Shown piece after piece: positions 35,313 through 47,600 of a stretch of 64,000 nt of DNA. Position 1 is the stretch's first letter. Every line of letters starts with the position of its first letter. A model generated the notes under the pieces. The model was not told where the DNA came from. It saw nothing but the letters and a program-made list of their open reading frames with translations, and did not search any database. A program made the position numbers and the translations under genes. The DNA comes from Eopsaltria australis (taxonomy: Eukaryota > Chordata > Aves > Passeriformes > Petroicidae), in assembly GCA_034509425.1 (NCBI GenBank), contig JAVTVJ010000786.1, positions 186,001 through 250,000 of the forward strand, given 5' to 3'.

Positions 35313-38300
35313 GTGAGCGCGGGGCGGGTCCCCCGGGCCGCAGGTGAGCGCTGGGGCGCGGCCGCTAGGCTCCCTGAGCGCTCCGCTGTGCGGCGGCTGA
35401 GCACTTACGGGCCTGGCGCTCCATTGCGCAGTGCTTATTCACCTCCACCCTTGGAGAGGCGAGGCGGGGCCCGGTTCCGTGGGCGGCTTAGGCCCAACCA
35501 GGGTTGCGCCCGACTGGAGCGGCCGCGGTCCCGGCACTGCCCGGGTCCGCGGGAGGGAGATGAGCAAGGCGGAGCGGAGATCCCTGAAGCGCTCCCCGAG
35601 CGTCGCTCCCGGTCCGGTGAAAGCTCGACCCCTGGTTTCGTCTCTGCCGGATGTTCTTGAGGCTGGCTGTCCACTGAGCTGCTGGTTGGGTTTGCAGGAT
35701 AAGGAGTAGCCTGGAGTATGACCGGCTGAAAGCCGAGTTCTTAGTAAAAACACGAAAATTATTGAGAGGAGTTGTTCCTGCGTCTTAACAGATGTGAATG
35801 CTGATCTTACTTCGCGTGCATCACTGTCTGGTTTTGTTGTAGGTCTGAGATGGAGATTTGTGTAAGTATTGATATGATGGCATCACAATGCAAGAATTCA
35901 GATATGGGGGAATTAGAGGATGTGGATTACTGTTATTAGCTGTATAGTTTTTGTTCATCCTCTGTTTATGAAATTTTGGAAGGTGCAGCCTAGTCTACCA
36001 AAATATTTGGAATTTGTCACAAAGTTTTGGTACGTCCATATGTTTTTTTGTGATTGCCGTAAGATTTATAACTGTATTTGATTTTTAAATAATAGAATTT
36101 AAGTTTGTTTCATACTACAGTACAAGTTGTTTTTTTTTAAAGTGGGAGGGAAAAGCTATTTTATTGAGAGAGCTGAAACATGAACATAACTGTGTGAACA
36201 TCGAATTGCCTTGTGTTGTATTCTGCTCTGTAACACATTTTGAGTTGATTGAGGTGTAAATATCTGAAAATTTCATATTTATGTGTAGTTTGTGAAGCCT
36301 GATTTGTGAATATTTGCCAAAAGCTGTGAAAGTTCTTGTGTGTGTCTTGAGCTGTGTAACATGTTTGTGACCTCTACCTTAAATGTGCTTAGAGTGTTTA
36401 TTTCAGGGGTGTCTTGCTGCTCATAACTGTGCTGGTCCAGTACACCCCACGTTTCCTCCTCCTCATTTTTGTCCTGTTTAGTCCCATGACAGAGGGATGC
36501 AGCACCTCAGGCTCAGTTCGGTTTGTGAGTTCTAGCATGGAGAGTGGGAAGAAATGCTCAAAGTTATTTAATGACAACTTTGTCTATACACGCTGGCAAA
36601 TCGGGTGTAAAGTGCAGAAGATTACTGCAGTCAGGTTTAACTTGTTTTGTGTAGTTTACAGTATAGCCCTTTTCCACACACTTGCATTTCTGTTTGCTCT
36701 GAGTTGCCTCCCTCAGCTGAGGGGCGTGCTTTCCAAAGAACCATGGAATTTCAGAAACTGTAAGGCCTTTAGGCTTGCATGTGAGGAAGCAGATTCTGAG
36801 CCTAGAAGAATTTGTGTGTATGTGACTTTGACAGGGAAGACTGTACCATATATGCATTTTGTTGGCAAGGACCACTTTATTTCTGGTATTTTCTAACCTT
36901 GCTTAATGGTCTTCTGGTGCTTTTCTCTGTGCTGAATTTACTGTGTTGGTTAAAGTGCTGTGATAGCTTCAAGGGTACTGTTGTTTCTGTCATAGTAAAA
37001 ATGGCTGTATTTTTGAAATGATGGTTTTTTTATCCTTCCAGTTTCACTGATGTCCTCTTTTTTAGGGCAGGCTGATGAGAGAAGGTGATAAATCTTAATT
37101 TAGTAATAAAAGTTCTTTAATTTTGTAACTCACTACCATTTCTTTCTGGTGAGAGTAACTTCATTTCTGTAAACCAGTTGAAAGTTTCACAAAGCATATA
37201 TCTGATTCTGACCAAGTTAGAATCATGAGAACTGTTTTTGAAAGTATTCGCTGTTTCCTCCAAAAAGTGATAATGAACTCTAATTATCTTCATGTTAGCT
37301 TAAATCAAGTCTATCTCTCTGGTATTTGCTTTAATTAACATTGAGAACCTCACATCACGGGACAATGCTTTTTGCTTGAAAAACCCATGAAGGATAGGTC
37401 AGAAGGACATGAATTTTCAGGTGTTTTTTGACTCTGGAAAAGAAAGTGTTAAGTCAACAGACAGTTTTCAGAAGAAATATCTACAGTCAGATGAAAACAA
37501 AGTCACATGGAACCATTTATATAAGAAGCCAGAATTTGGAGGTTTTTGACAAAAAATTGTTTCAACAAATGTTTTGGATGACCTAATTGAACTGTTTGTG
37601 AAGTACTTTTAATTACTCCAGTAAAAGAAGTTAGAGGAGATCCAGATGTTTGGATAGTTATCTCATTAAGCACATACTGTCCACTTTTTAAATTCATTCT
37701 TACAGGTATGTTGGACCAAGAAATGGACCCATTTCTGGTTTTTTGTGTTGCGACTATTTTATGTAGTTTCCAGTAATTTCTTACTTTGAGACTGAAAGAA
37801 TCTCTAGTGAGATTTAGTCGTCCAACCATGGACCATACAATTCTCTTACAATCAGAAGTGAAAGTGGTTAGATTTCCTGCTGAATGTAGCACTTCATTGG
37901 TGCTTGTTTTGTACTCATGAGTATGAGGTGTACTGGATCATGGATATTTAAATTCTGAATGTTGGGTTTTCTAATTTGATCATGTTTAGGTGTGAGCTTT
38001 TATAAAGGGAATAAGGTACTTTGTGCTTTCTGTGTTCTTAAGAGATTGCTTGCCCACAGTCATGTAGCTAAGCCTGAGAGAAATCTAAAGTTCCTTCAAG
38101 TTGGTATTGCATTGCTTTTGCAAGTGTATTTTTGCAATGCATACTGTTAGTGGAATTATTCCAGGTACAGCAGGAATTTTGCTGATTTGGATTTGTGCTA
38201 GAAGAAGGGAAGTGTAAAATTAAGTGTCTAAGGATGATTAATATACTTGTGAATGTTCATCCCTTTCTTTGTACCCCTTGCATTGCCTTGTGATGCCTAA

Positions 38301-38552
38301 AGCCTTTTGAAGTCTTGCTCTTACAATTTTTGTAGTTTATTCATACAGTCCCTCCCATGGAAGAACATGCTTCTAGCAGAAGGAACGTCTAAAATAATCA
38401 TTTAACTACAAGATTACTTGTTTCTCAAAGGTGTACATTGAATAACATTTTACATGCTTCTTTAGCAAAAAAGTTTTAAATAACCAAGAGTCCTGTAAAA
38501 TGACACAGGAAAGTATTTGTTATGTGCCTTGAATCTGATTCTTTTCTTGCAG
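35313..38552 (+). other. RNF13: RNF13 intron 1
   Basis: This is mostly AT-rich intron. It holds a possible 19-nt microexon (35843-35861) and two unusually long open frames without recognisable similarity: plus strand 36414-36896 and minus strand 37503 to about 37930. Neither starts with ATG at its annotated beginning. Confidence 0.55.
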
Positions 38553-38566
38553 ATATTGAATAAAAT

Positions 38567-38680
38567 ATGCTGTTGTCAATAGGAATGCTGATGTTGTCTG
38601 CCACTCAGATATACACTATTGTGACTGTGCAGTTATTTGCCTTCCTGAATCTTTTACCTGTGGAGGCAGATATTTTAGCA
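38567..38680 (+). CDS. RNF13: RNF13 coding exon 1
   Basis: The acceptor TTCTTGCAG lies at 38552, 14 nt before the ATG; the donor is TTAGCA|GTAAGT. It encodes residues 1-38: signal peptide and mature N-terminus. Confidence 0.97.
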
Positions 38681-41600
38681 GTAAGTATAATGTTTTTCTA
38701 CATGAATGAAATCTCTATAAAATTGAATCATCTCTTCAACTATACTATTAATGAATCAGTTAATACAATAAATGCTGTAGCAGGTTGCTTGGAATGGAAC
38801 TGCATTACCAGTTTACTTCAATAAAGAATAAATGGTACATTTTCAGGTGAGTTTACAGATGGTATGCTCTCAGGTACCGTGACAGTGAAAGCACCTAATT
38901 CCCTTAGTCATTTACGAAGTTCCACTCTGACCAAATGTTCTGTAGCATGTTATAACCCTGTTAAAAGAATTTCATGCTTTGGTTTAGACAGCAGTTCAAG
39001 TTTTGGTGATGGGTACCATTTTGCAGGGCTACTGGTTATAAATAAATTAAATAATCTTCTATGGCTAGTATAATTTATTTGTGTGGGCTGGAGGCCTTGT
39101 CAGTAAGGGGTTTTGTGTATATTACACCTAGATACAGTTTTTAAATAGCTGAAAATATCTGCTATCATTAAGGAAATAATTTTGGGTGTGTAGAAATTGA
39201 GATGATCGGGTTAATGAACAGTATAATGAACATAGGTCAGTGGTAAAAGCTGTTATTGTGTTGTTTATTACCGATTTTACATATTGTGCATTTTAAGGAG
39301 GAAGTTGTAAATGTCTTTGTAGGGTTCAGCTTAAACTGCTGAAAAAATTAAACTTAATTACTGTAGGCTCCTGCTTGTTCCACTGATATGGAGAAGAGTT
39401 GTTCATGTCATATCAGTTTTGGAGAACAGAGTGACAAACTCTCGGAAACAAATTTTAAAATAAAATTACTTAAAAGTTTGTGGTAAAGTGGGGTTGATGA
39501 ATACTATAGTATGGTATTTGGATTTTCTGGTTGTTACTATTCTGTAAATACTTTTTTGTATAAAAAATGTAAAGAAACAATGCAGATAGATAATTGCTTT
39601 ATTATGGCACTGACATCAGCAGTTTATTGTGAAATTTTAAACTGTCTTTCTACTATAAACAGGATTTCCCTTCCCCCCCCCCCCTTGTCTCTGTCACCAA
39701 GGCTGTGCTTCCTCTTTTCATAAAAATCTAGCTTTCGTTCTTGCTTCTTCCTCTCTTAGAAAAGTTATTTAAAACAAACAACCCACCTCAATATCAAAAA
39801 AGGAAAACAGGGCCTTTTGGAAGTTTAGTTTGATTTTTTTCTATTTAAGCTTTTGTGTGTAGTATTCTAAAATAATTCCATATAAAAATGAAGTGTCTTA
39901 TTCTTGGATATTTGGAAGTTGCAAATTTATTCTGAGAATATCTTGAAGTAAGAAATAAAGAAATGAACTAGATACTAAACTGCTATACAGAGGAGCCAGT
40001 GGAATGCTTAAGAGATGCTCAGAAGAGGGAATGTTTGCACTGTGTCGCATGGAATTGCTGGTGTACAGATCTCTTAAAGTCTTGAGAGATTTCACGGTTT
40101 AATGATTACCTATTCGTTAGCAAAACTCTGGCGGAAGTTTTGGGTTTGCCAAGGAAAGAAGTTCTTCTTTTCCTTTTTAATTTAGGAGAGGTTGTATGCT
40201 TCTGTGTTCTCGTATAGTTGCAGCTTCAGAGGATCATGTCTGTGTAAAGTGCTGTTATGTACACATGAGACAGGATTGGTTATTTTGTAAAAAAGGGGTG
40301 AAGAGAAGTAGGTTTGTGTTGAACTCTTAAGCTGGGGCTTGCTAAGTAATTCAAGGGAAAACTGACAGTAGCAGAAGCTCAGGACATTTTGAAGAAGGTA
40401 GTGCACTGGTCCTCTCTGTGGTGGAAGGTCAGGAGGAGAGATTGTGTGGCGCACATTGATTACACAGAACAAAGAAGCTTCCTTGAAATTTGGTTCCATT
40501 CCTACCTTTTCCCCCTCAATGTCTGTGGGAAGAAAGCTCCTTCAAAATATTACTCCTTTGGAAGGCTTCAGATAGATCATGGTAGTGTTTTTCTCTGAAC
40601 TATAGTTTGAGCTCCCCTGTCTATGCTGACTCGTAGGAATCATCCCTCTGAAGGAAAGACGATCCTTACTTGGCTGTTCTGTGTGACAGTTGTATCGTAT
40701 GATGAATACTAAAACATTTCTGACTCACTAAATCGTTTAATAAAACAACTGATGCACGTTCAAGTCAGTTAACTGTAGAGTTCACAACTTTTGCAGGAAG
40801 CACTTTTTTTTAAATGAAAAAAATATACCACATATACACTTAGCACTTTTTTCTATATTAATTCTGTATTGGTCAGGCATGTTATACAGCCAGAGAAGAT
40901 GAACAAAGAAAGGGGAAACAAAGCTTCCACAGATTTAAGGTCTTTTACAGTATTCCTCTGTTTTAAAATAAAAGCTCTTAGTTATTATAAAACAAAACTG
41001 TAGAGATTGTTTTCAGCTACTAGTCTAAATTTATAGCAGGGAATTGGGAAGGGATGGCATATGGAGGCTATTCTTTGTCTGCAGTAAAGCACCTCTTAAA
41101 AGTTATTCTTCCCTGTACACAAATGAATTCAGGGCAAAATGCCCAACCAACCATCACCAGCTAATGAAAACTCCACATCCAAACATCCCAGCTCTTCAGA
41201 TTTTGCTCGCTTGGTTTGGTTGTAGTTTCTGTTCTGCACATATGATGGTATTTGAATTTTAGACGGTACAAAGAAAAATTTACCATATAAATAGTTCAAC
41301 AGAATATCTGTTACTTACTTTCTTGTTTTGACAAGAATAGGTAAGAAAAGAATGACGTTAACATGTGAGTAGAAGTCAGGTGGAATAAGCAATTTAGTGA
41401 TTTCATTGACATGAACAAGATGTCCTAAGTGATAAATATTTTAATCTAAAAAATACACAGTCATGTTAGGTTTTGTTTATACATGTTAACTGTTTCTGTC
41501 TTGCTGCAAACCTAATTTTTTAAAAAATGTCTTTCTCTTAGTATAACCTTGAAAATGGAACCCAGACTTTTGATGATCTACCTGCTAGATTTGGCTACAG

Positions 41601-44600
41601 ACTACCAGCAGAAGGCTTGAAGGTAAAAGAAATAAATATATATTGTGCTGGTTTAACCTGGGCTAGTTTTTCTCCTCAGTGTCTGGTATGGAGCTGTGTT
41701 TTGGATTTGGGCTGAACACAGGTGATAATGTAGAGATTAATTTGTTGTTGCTGGGCAGTGCCAGCATAGCCAAGGCCTTTTCTGTTCCTCCTGCCATGCT
41801 GGTGAGGAAGTTGGGAGAGTGTGGGAGGCTGGGAGAAGACACAGCAGGACAGAGGACCCAGAATCATCAGAGGGATATTCCAGACCAGATGACATCGAGC
41901 TCAGTACATAAAGTGGGGTGAAGGAAGAGAAAGGGAGGGGGACTCTCTGAGTATAGTGTTTGTCTTCCCAAGTCACTGTTTGTGTGATGGGGCCCTGCTC
42001 TCCTGGACGAGGCTGTGCTGCCCATGGGAAGCAGTGAATTAATTCTTTGTTTTCCTTTGCTTGTGTGTGTGGCTATTGCTTTTCCTATTAAATTGTCTTT
42101 CTCTCAACTCACAAGTTCTTTAGCTTCTTCCCTTCCAATTCTCTCCCTGATCCTGCTGGTGGGTGAGAGAGTGAGTTAGTGGCTGGATGGGATAAAACCC
42201 CCAGAATCCTTTTTGGCACTCATTCTGGGGCACAGAGGGTTTGGGATAATGACAGATTTGATTGGGAAGTGCTAGATTGAATTTCAGTGTTGAATATACA
42301 TAAAGAGAACTGTATCTGCTGAACACTTCCTCTGTAAGCTAAAAAAAGATAGAAATCAAAGGAATGTAGTACCAAGGAAAAATAAAGACAGCAATTATTA
42401 ATCAACTGCTCAAACAAAACAAATGTGCAAAGGATCTGATGTTGTCTATGAATAGGCAGATTCTTCTCCTAAGAAGAGAATTTTGGTAATCTTTGTCTAC
42501 TTAAAGAGAATTTGCTGAAAGTTTTTAACAAATAAATTAAAAATAGGTAAATAATGGAAGTCTGAGGTAAGTTTGGTAGACCACGGTTTTCTCGGTTTTT
42601 ATGGCAATACTGATACATTATGTGAGTTACCTTGCACTGGAATCAGCGGATGCCAGACTAAATTTTGTGCTGATATAATTTTTTGAAAAACTTATTTGGC
42701 AGATTCATTGTCTCTGTACAGTTGTATGTTGGGGAAGCCCTTTGCTGTGAAGGGTGGCAAGGCAAGAGATATTTCCTTGCATGTGGCCCACATTATGTGT
42801 TCTGTGTAAAGCAACTGTAGCTCAGTTTTTTGGGAAGTTAAGCTGTTGTGTGTTTGCTACTCTTGTTGCATTGCTCTAGCAGCTGAATGGAGAAGCTCAA
42901 GGGCTGCAGCTCTGCCATGGTGCTTGTGTACTGTGCCCAACACTGGGGTCAAGGGCAGGGATTGTGATTGATCCTGCACCCTCTCCTTACATGGTTTCAT
43001 TTCAATTGCAATCCATACCCCATAGAAGGTGAGAAAGTCTCCTTGTTCTTGCAGTGCCCCTTCAAGCATGGGTTGCACTCATTCTCTTTTATTTTACTCT
43101 GTATCAATAAGTGGGGAGAATGCAGATATGCATATACATTTTTGTTACTTATCTGTTAGAGTGTCTTTACTTCTTGAAATAGCGTGTTGGGTAGGAATGC
43201 TGAACCATAACTTGAAAACTGGTCACAATGCTATAAAGAGAAGGCACTAGAAAGTGCTGATTTGTTGAATTAGCAGAAAATATACATGTGGCTTTTTAAT
43301 TTTTAAAAAATTTTCTTAATCCCATTTTCATTTACATGGAAAAACATAATATACCATATGAAATTGTAAAATGCACCTAGTATTAGAGAAGATCTGAGGT
43401 GCTCTGCAGTGACAGAAACCATTTGTTTCCTTTAGAGTCACATTTGAACAGTCAGTGTCAGTAAGTTTGTTCATTTTGGATAAAATGTATTTTCTGTTCC
43501 ACTCCAGCAATTGAAGCACTTGTCTGTGAGAAAGGAGGCTGTGTCTGACCATCCAGGTGGTTTAGGGCTTATGGGCAGTTCAGGCTTCCTTTCTTTTTTT
43601 TACTGTGGAAGTGGCTACATGGAATCAGTCATGTGGCAGTGATTTATTTGTCTTGTTGTCCCCTTTGAACAGTGTATGAGGGTTTATGACTGAGATGTGT
43701 ATGCTTTTACAACTTAGAATTCTTACACAGAAATTCAGGCAGACCACCTTCCAAGTTCTGGAGAAAGGAAGTTTGTATCATATACACCTCTATGGAGACT
43801 GTGAATAATCCATGAGGGCAGGGAGTTGCTTTCATGTTGCTTCTGTCTGTAGGCCTGTATGGCCCCAAGAACTGGCTCTGCAGCATTGTTAATGTTGCAG
43901 TGTTAAAAGTAACCGCTGTGCAAAAAAAAAAAAAAAAAGGTGGATCGCTCGTTAATTCCATGTAGCCCTTTTAATCCCAAAGGCTAATAAAGTACTGTAA
44001 GGATTCTTGTAACTCAGGAATTTCTCTGCAGTTCCCCTCAAGCAGGCTTCATTTCCATGCCCAGTGGGTGTTATCATGGTGAGAAGGTGTGTTAAAGCTG
44101 TGTGGTTGTTTACTGACTGTATTGAGAATCAGAGGGTGATTAAATGATTTACTCAAGTAGTGAGCCAATTTAATGCACCAAAAATAGATATAAGGGGCTT
44201 TGATTCTGACCTTTTTAACTGTTAGACAGCTGTATGTCTTAATTAAGGTAGATGTCATCACATGTGTAGAAATGGTGTTTTAGACCTGAATATTACATGA
44301 AAACTTCTTTGCATTAAGATTTTAATTACTTTTTAAAATGTGCTGAGATAATTGTTACAATAGGATGAAAATGGTATACTCTTTAAGTGCTTGTGATTAA
44401 AATTTGTTAGTATGCAAGTTGTAAAACATGGTGTGTCAGATTCTAGAGTAACGGGTGCTGAAGCATAAATGTAGGTGCTGCTTAATTGAATGGCTCCTCG
44501 ATTAGAGACAGTTAAGAATGTATGGTAACATTAAGGACAGGGTGGTCCAGGCATAGCTGGCCTTTGGCTTCTGCAGATGCATTCCTTAATCTGTGACCCG

Positions 44601-47600
44601 GTGCTGTGTGATTTGTGTAAAACCCCTACATAGAGTACAGGCGGTTCCCCGAGGGGCTGTCTAGTTAAAGCTGAGAAAAGGCTTTGCATGGAGCCACGTA
44701 CAGGGAGTAGTGTGTGCTGTGTGAATCGGGGAGCCTTAGCAACCTGCATTTGGCTGTCAGCGACTCAGTTTAAAATTATCAGTGGTTATTGCTTTAGATT
44801 GTTACAGACTTTGTAGTGTTGTGCCTGTCACCACAAACTTGGCAAAGAACAAGACTGCTGGTGCAGCTTCTCTGCCAAAAGTGATATTATTGCAAAACTC
44901 AAGTCCTCAAAACAAAATTTCTTTTTTCTGTTGTAAGTAAACTTTATAAATAACATATATTAAAAGTATAAGATTATATATAAAGAATTAAAAGTACATT
45001 TAAACTGATGGTTCATATAAATATATACTGTATGTAGGATAGTCTGTATATACATATATAGACTATAATATATTTTTGTATGTGTATTATGTTGTGTATA
45101 TAAACTGTATATAAAAACCTAAGCATGTTTTATATATTTTAACTAACCGTTAATTTGTACATTGATATGTAATTATATATTTATTATATATATTTCTAAA
45201 TAGGTGATGACATCTCTATTTATCTAAAGCTGTCAGTAAAAACTGAAAGCTGAGGATATATCTAGACTCTTAGCAATAATTTCTTCAGCAGTGCAAGTTC
45301 TCATGATCTTTATTTGCATAAAACACACGACTTGTATTCTTATTTTGGGGCAATTAACCTCTCTTTACCTGTATGATAACTTGGAAGTCTGGTAGGAATA
45401 CTCCTCTGCCATATGCTGTTTTGTTGCATTAGCATTAGAAAGCCTCTGTCACACTGTAGCTGTATCATCAGGACCCAGGAAGGTGATTTTCTGAAGAGGG
45501 GTATTTCATGTGAGGGGTAGGCAAAACTTCCTCTGGATGTCCAGTCTGGATTTTTCTGTAGTTTGGTATCACAATCTGTTATGAAAAGACTTAACAAAGG
45601 GGCGACTAGTTAATACCAACCTAATAATTAACTAAAGTTAATCTAACTAATCAAGAAGCTCCTTCTCAGGTGATCTAGAGAGCTGACCAAGGAAGCAAGC
45701 CCATTCTACCAAAGGGAAAAGGGCCAGCCCACTCCCTTCAGAGCTTGGACAGGCAGTGCTGTGCAGAGTGCCTCATATGCTACTGGCACTGTAGTGTGTG
45801 GCTTTACAGAGTAGTTCTGGCACTGGGGAGGAGGGCTGGAGGGATTTGGCTGCAGCGCTGGGGAGTGGAACTCATGCTAGCACATCCCATATTCAGGTGA
45901 GCATGTTTCCTGTGAGAGAAACCAGAGAAGTTTTCAGCAGATGTAAAGCGTGAGGTTAGGAGATTTTCTACTCTGACATTGTCAGTGGTGGAGAGCTCAG
46001 CCACCTAAAAACAACTCAGTGATTGCTTCAAAGTTGATATTGCCAGTGTTTCCTACTTCTCAGAGCTTTCAGCTGTAGCTTATTGAGTGATCTTTGCTTA
46101 CCATAGCAAACCAACTATTTTGTATGCTAGGTCAGTGCTGGGTTCATGCATGAAACTTTGCTTGTGTTCTGTTGTTAATTGGCGAGTACTGAGTTTGTGT
46201 TGGTACTTCTTAGGCCATTGGACTTCTGGTTTCTTGTTTAGTCTCCATATGTCTTAGAATAATAGTTACATTATATTAGTGTAGTATATGCCATCTTTTT
46301 TCTTGAATTACACTGCAAAGTCTGAGTATGATGGGATTAGAAAAACTGTATTTTCTTTCAAATTTTCTAATTCTTTACATAAAGATTCTGATAAATCAAA
46401 ATACATAGTCAGGGAAGTAGCAGAATTCTTGCTATGATATAGGACTGAGCTGATAAGAATTTGTTTAGCTATTGTATGAAAATATGTAGGTTTTTTTCCA
46501 TATACTTGACTACTGACCTTTTTGTTAAAGAAAAATGAAGCTTCTGTTTCTGCTCCTTTTTTCTAGGGGTTTCTAATAAATTCCAAACCAGAGAATGCAT
46601 GTGAGCCTATAGCGCCACCTCCGCTGAGAGACAACTCCTCTGGTGCTTTTATTGTGTTAATCCGAAGGCTGGAGTGCAACTTTGATGTCAAGGTAAGATT
46701 TGATTTCCCCCCACCCTCTGTTTCAAAGAATTTACTGGTGTTTCAGAAAAATTTCTATGGCTAACAGTGGAATAGATACTGATATGAAGGGGAGGGAGAA
46801 TTTTATTATCTCTAGGTAGATAAAGCAGATCTCATCAAGTCCAACCAATTACCTACCTATGACTAAACTGCATTATGTCAGCTACACCTGAGCACTGAGT
46901 GCTCAGCTACTAGATTGACAGAAAGCATATTTTAACAAAAATTGAAAGTCCTCTCTCTCCTTCTGTTTTGTGTTGAAAATTACAAGTTCAGGTACATAAC
47001 TATTTCTTGATTTCTTTATGTATGCACTATGGATATTTTCTGTGGTGATGCCAATATTGGCCAAACTCCCAACCATGCATGTATGTTAACATCTCTAAGT
47101 GGATTTACTTTTTTCCTCTCAAGGTGTCTGCATTCTGCATTTTCCAATAACATTGTTCTGCTGTTTGAAATATAGTCATTAGCTATATAGGAAGAGAATC
47201 AGTGGTGATGGGATAAAACCTAGAAGTTTCTCAAGGTGCTCTAAGAGCGTTTTGCAGCTTGCGAGGAGTTTTTTATACTGTGGTAGATGCAGTAAAAGCA
47301 ATATCCAAGATGAACAATTGTAACTTAGCTAAGTTTACATTGGTTGTAGTCACTGCAGTAAGTGCCATTTACATGGACCTTGGGTTTTCCTTGTATTGAT
47401 GAAAAGGTGAGACTATATTAGAAATGTAACTGGTACACAGGATGTTAATAGTTTTGTACCGGTAGTTATAATTTTGTGCTTTTCCATGAGAAAGCTTCTT
47501 ATACCTGGGCTTTCCGGTGAGATATTCCACATCTCTAAAGCACAGAAAAGATGCTACTCATCTGACTTCATGAACAATCAAATGGTAATTTCTATATTAC

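Larger units (their letters stand above)
35045..35640 (+). promoter_or_regulatory. RNF13: RNF13 CpG-island promoter
   Basis: CpG-rich DNA carries a CCAAT box (35179-35183, in GGCCAATGGG) and an ETS-type site ACTTCCGG (35229-35236), without a TATA box. These lie upstream of a putative noncoding exon ending at 35312. The spacing fits a TATA-less promoter with initiation around 35230-35260. The exact start is inferred. Confidence 0.65.
41623..46566 (+). other. RNF13: RNF13 intron 3
   Basis: It begins almost at once with an LTR (41644). It also holds a 17-base poly-A (43922-43938) and a TA-rich block (44935-45210). The rest is unremarkable AT-rich intron. Confidence 0.55.
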
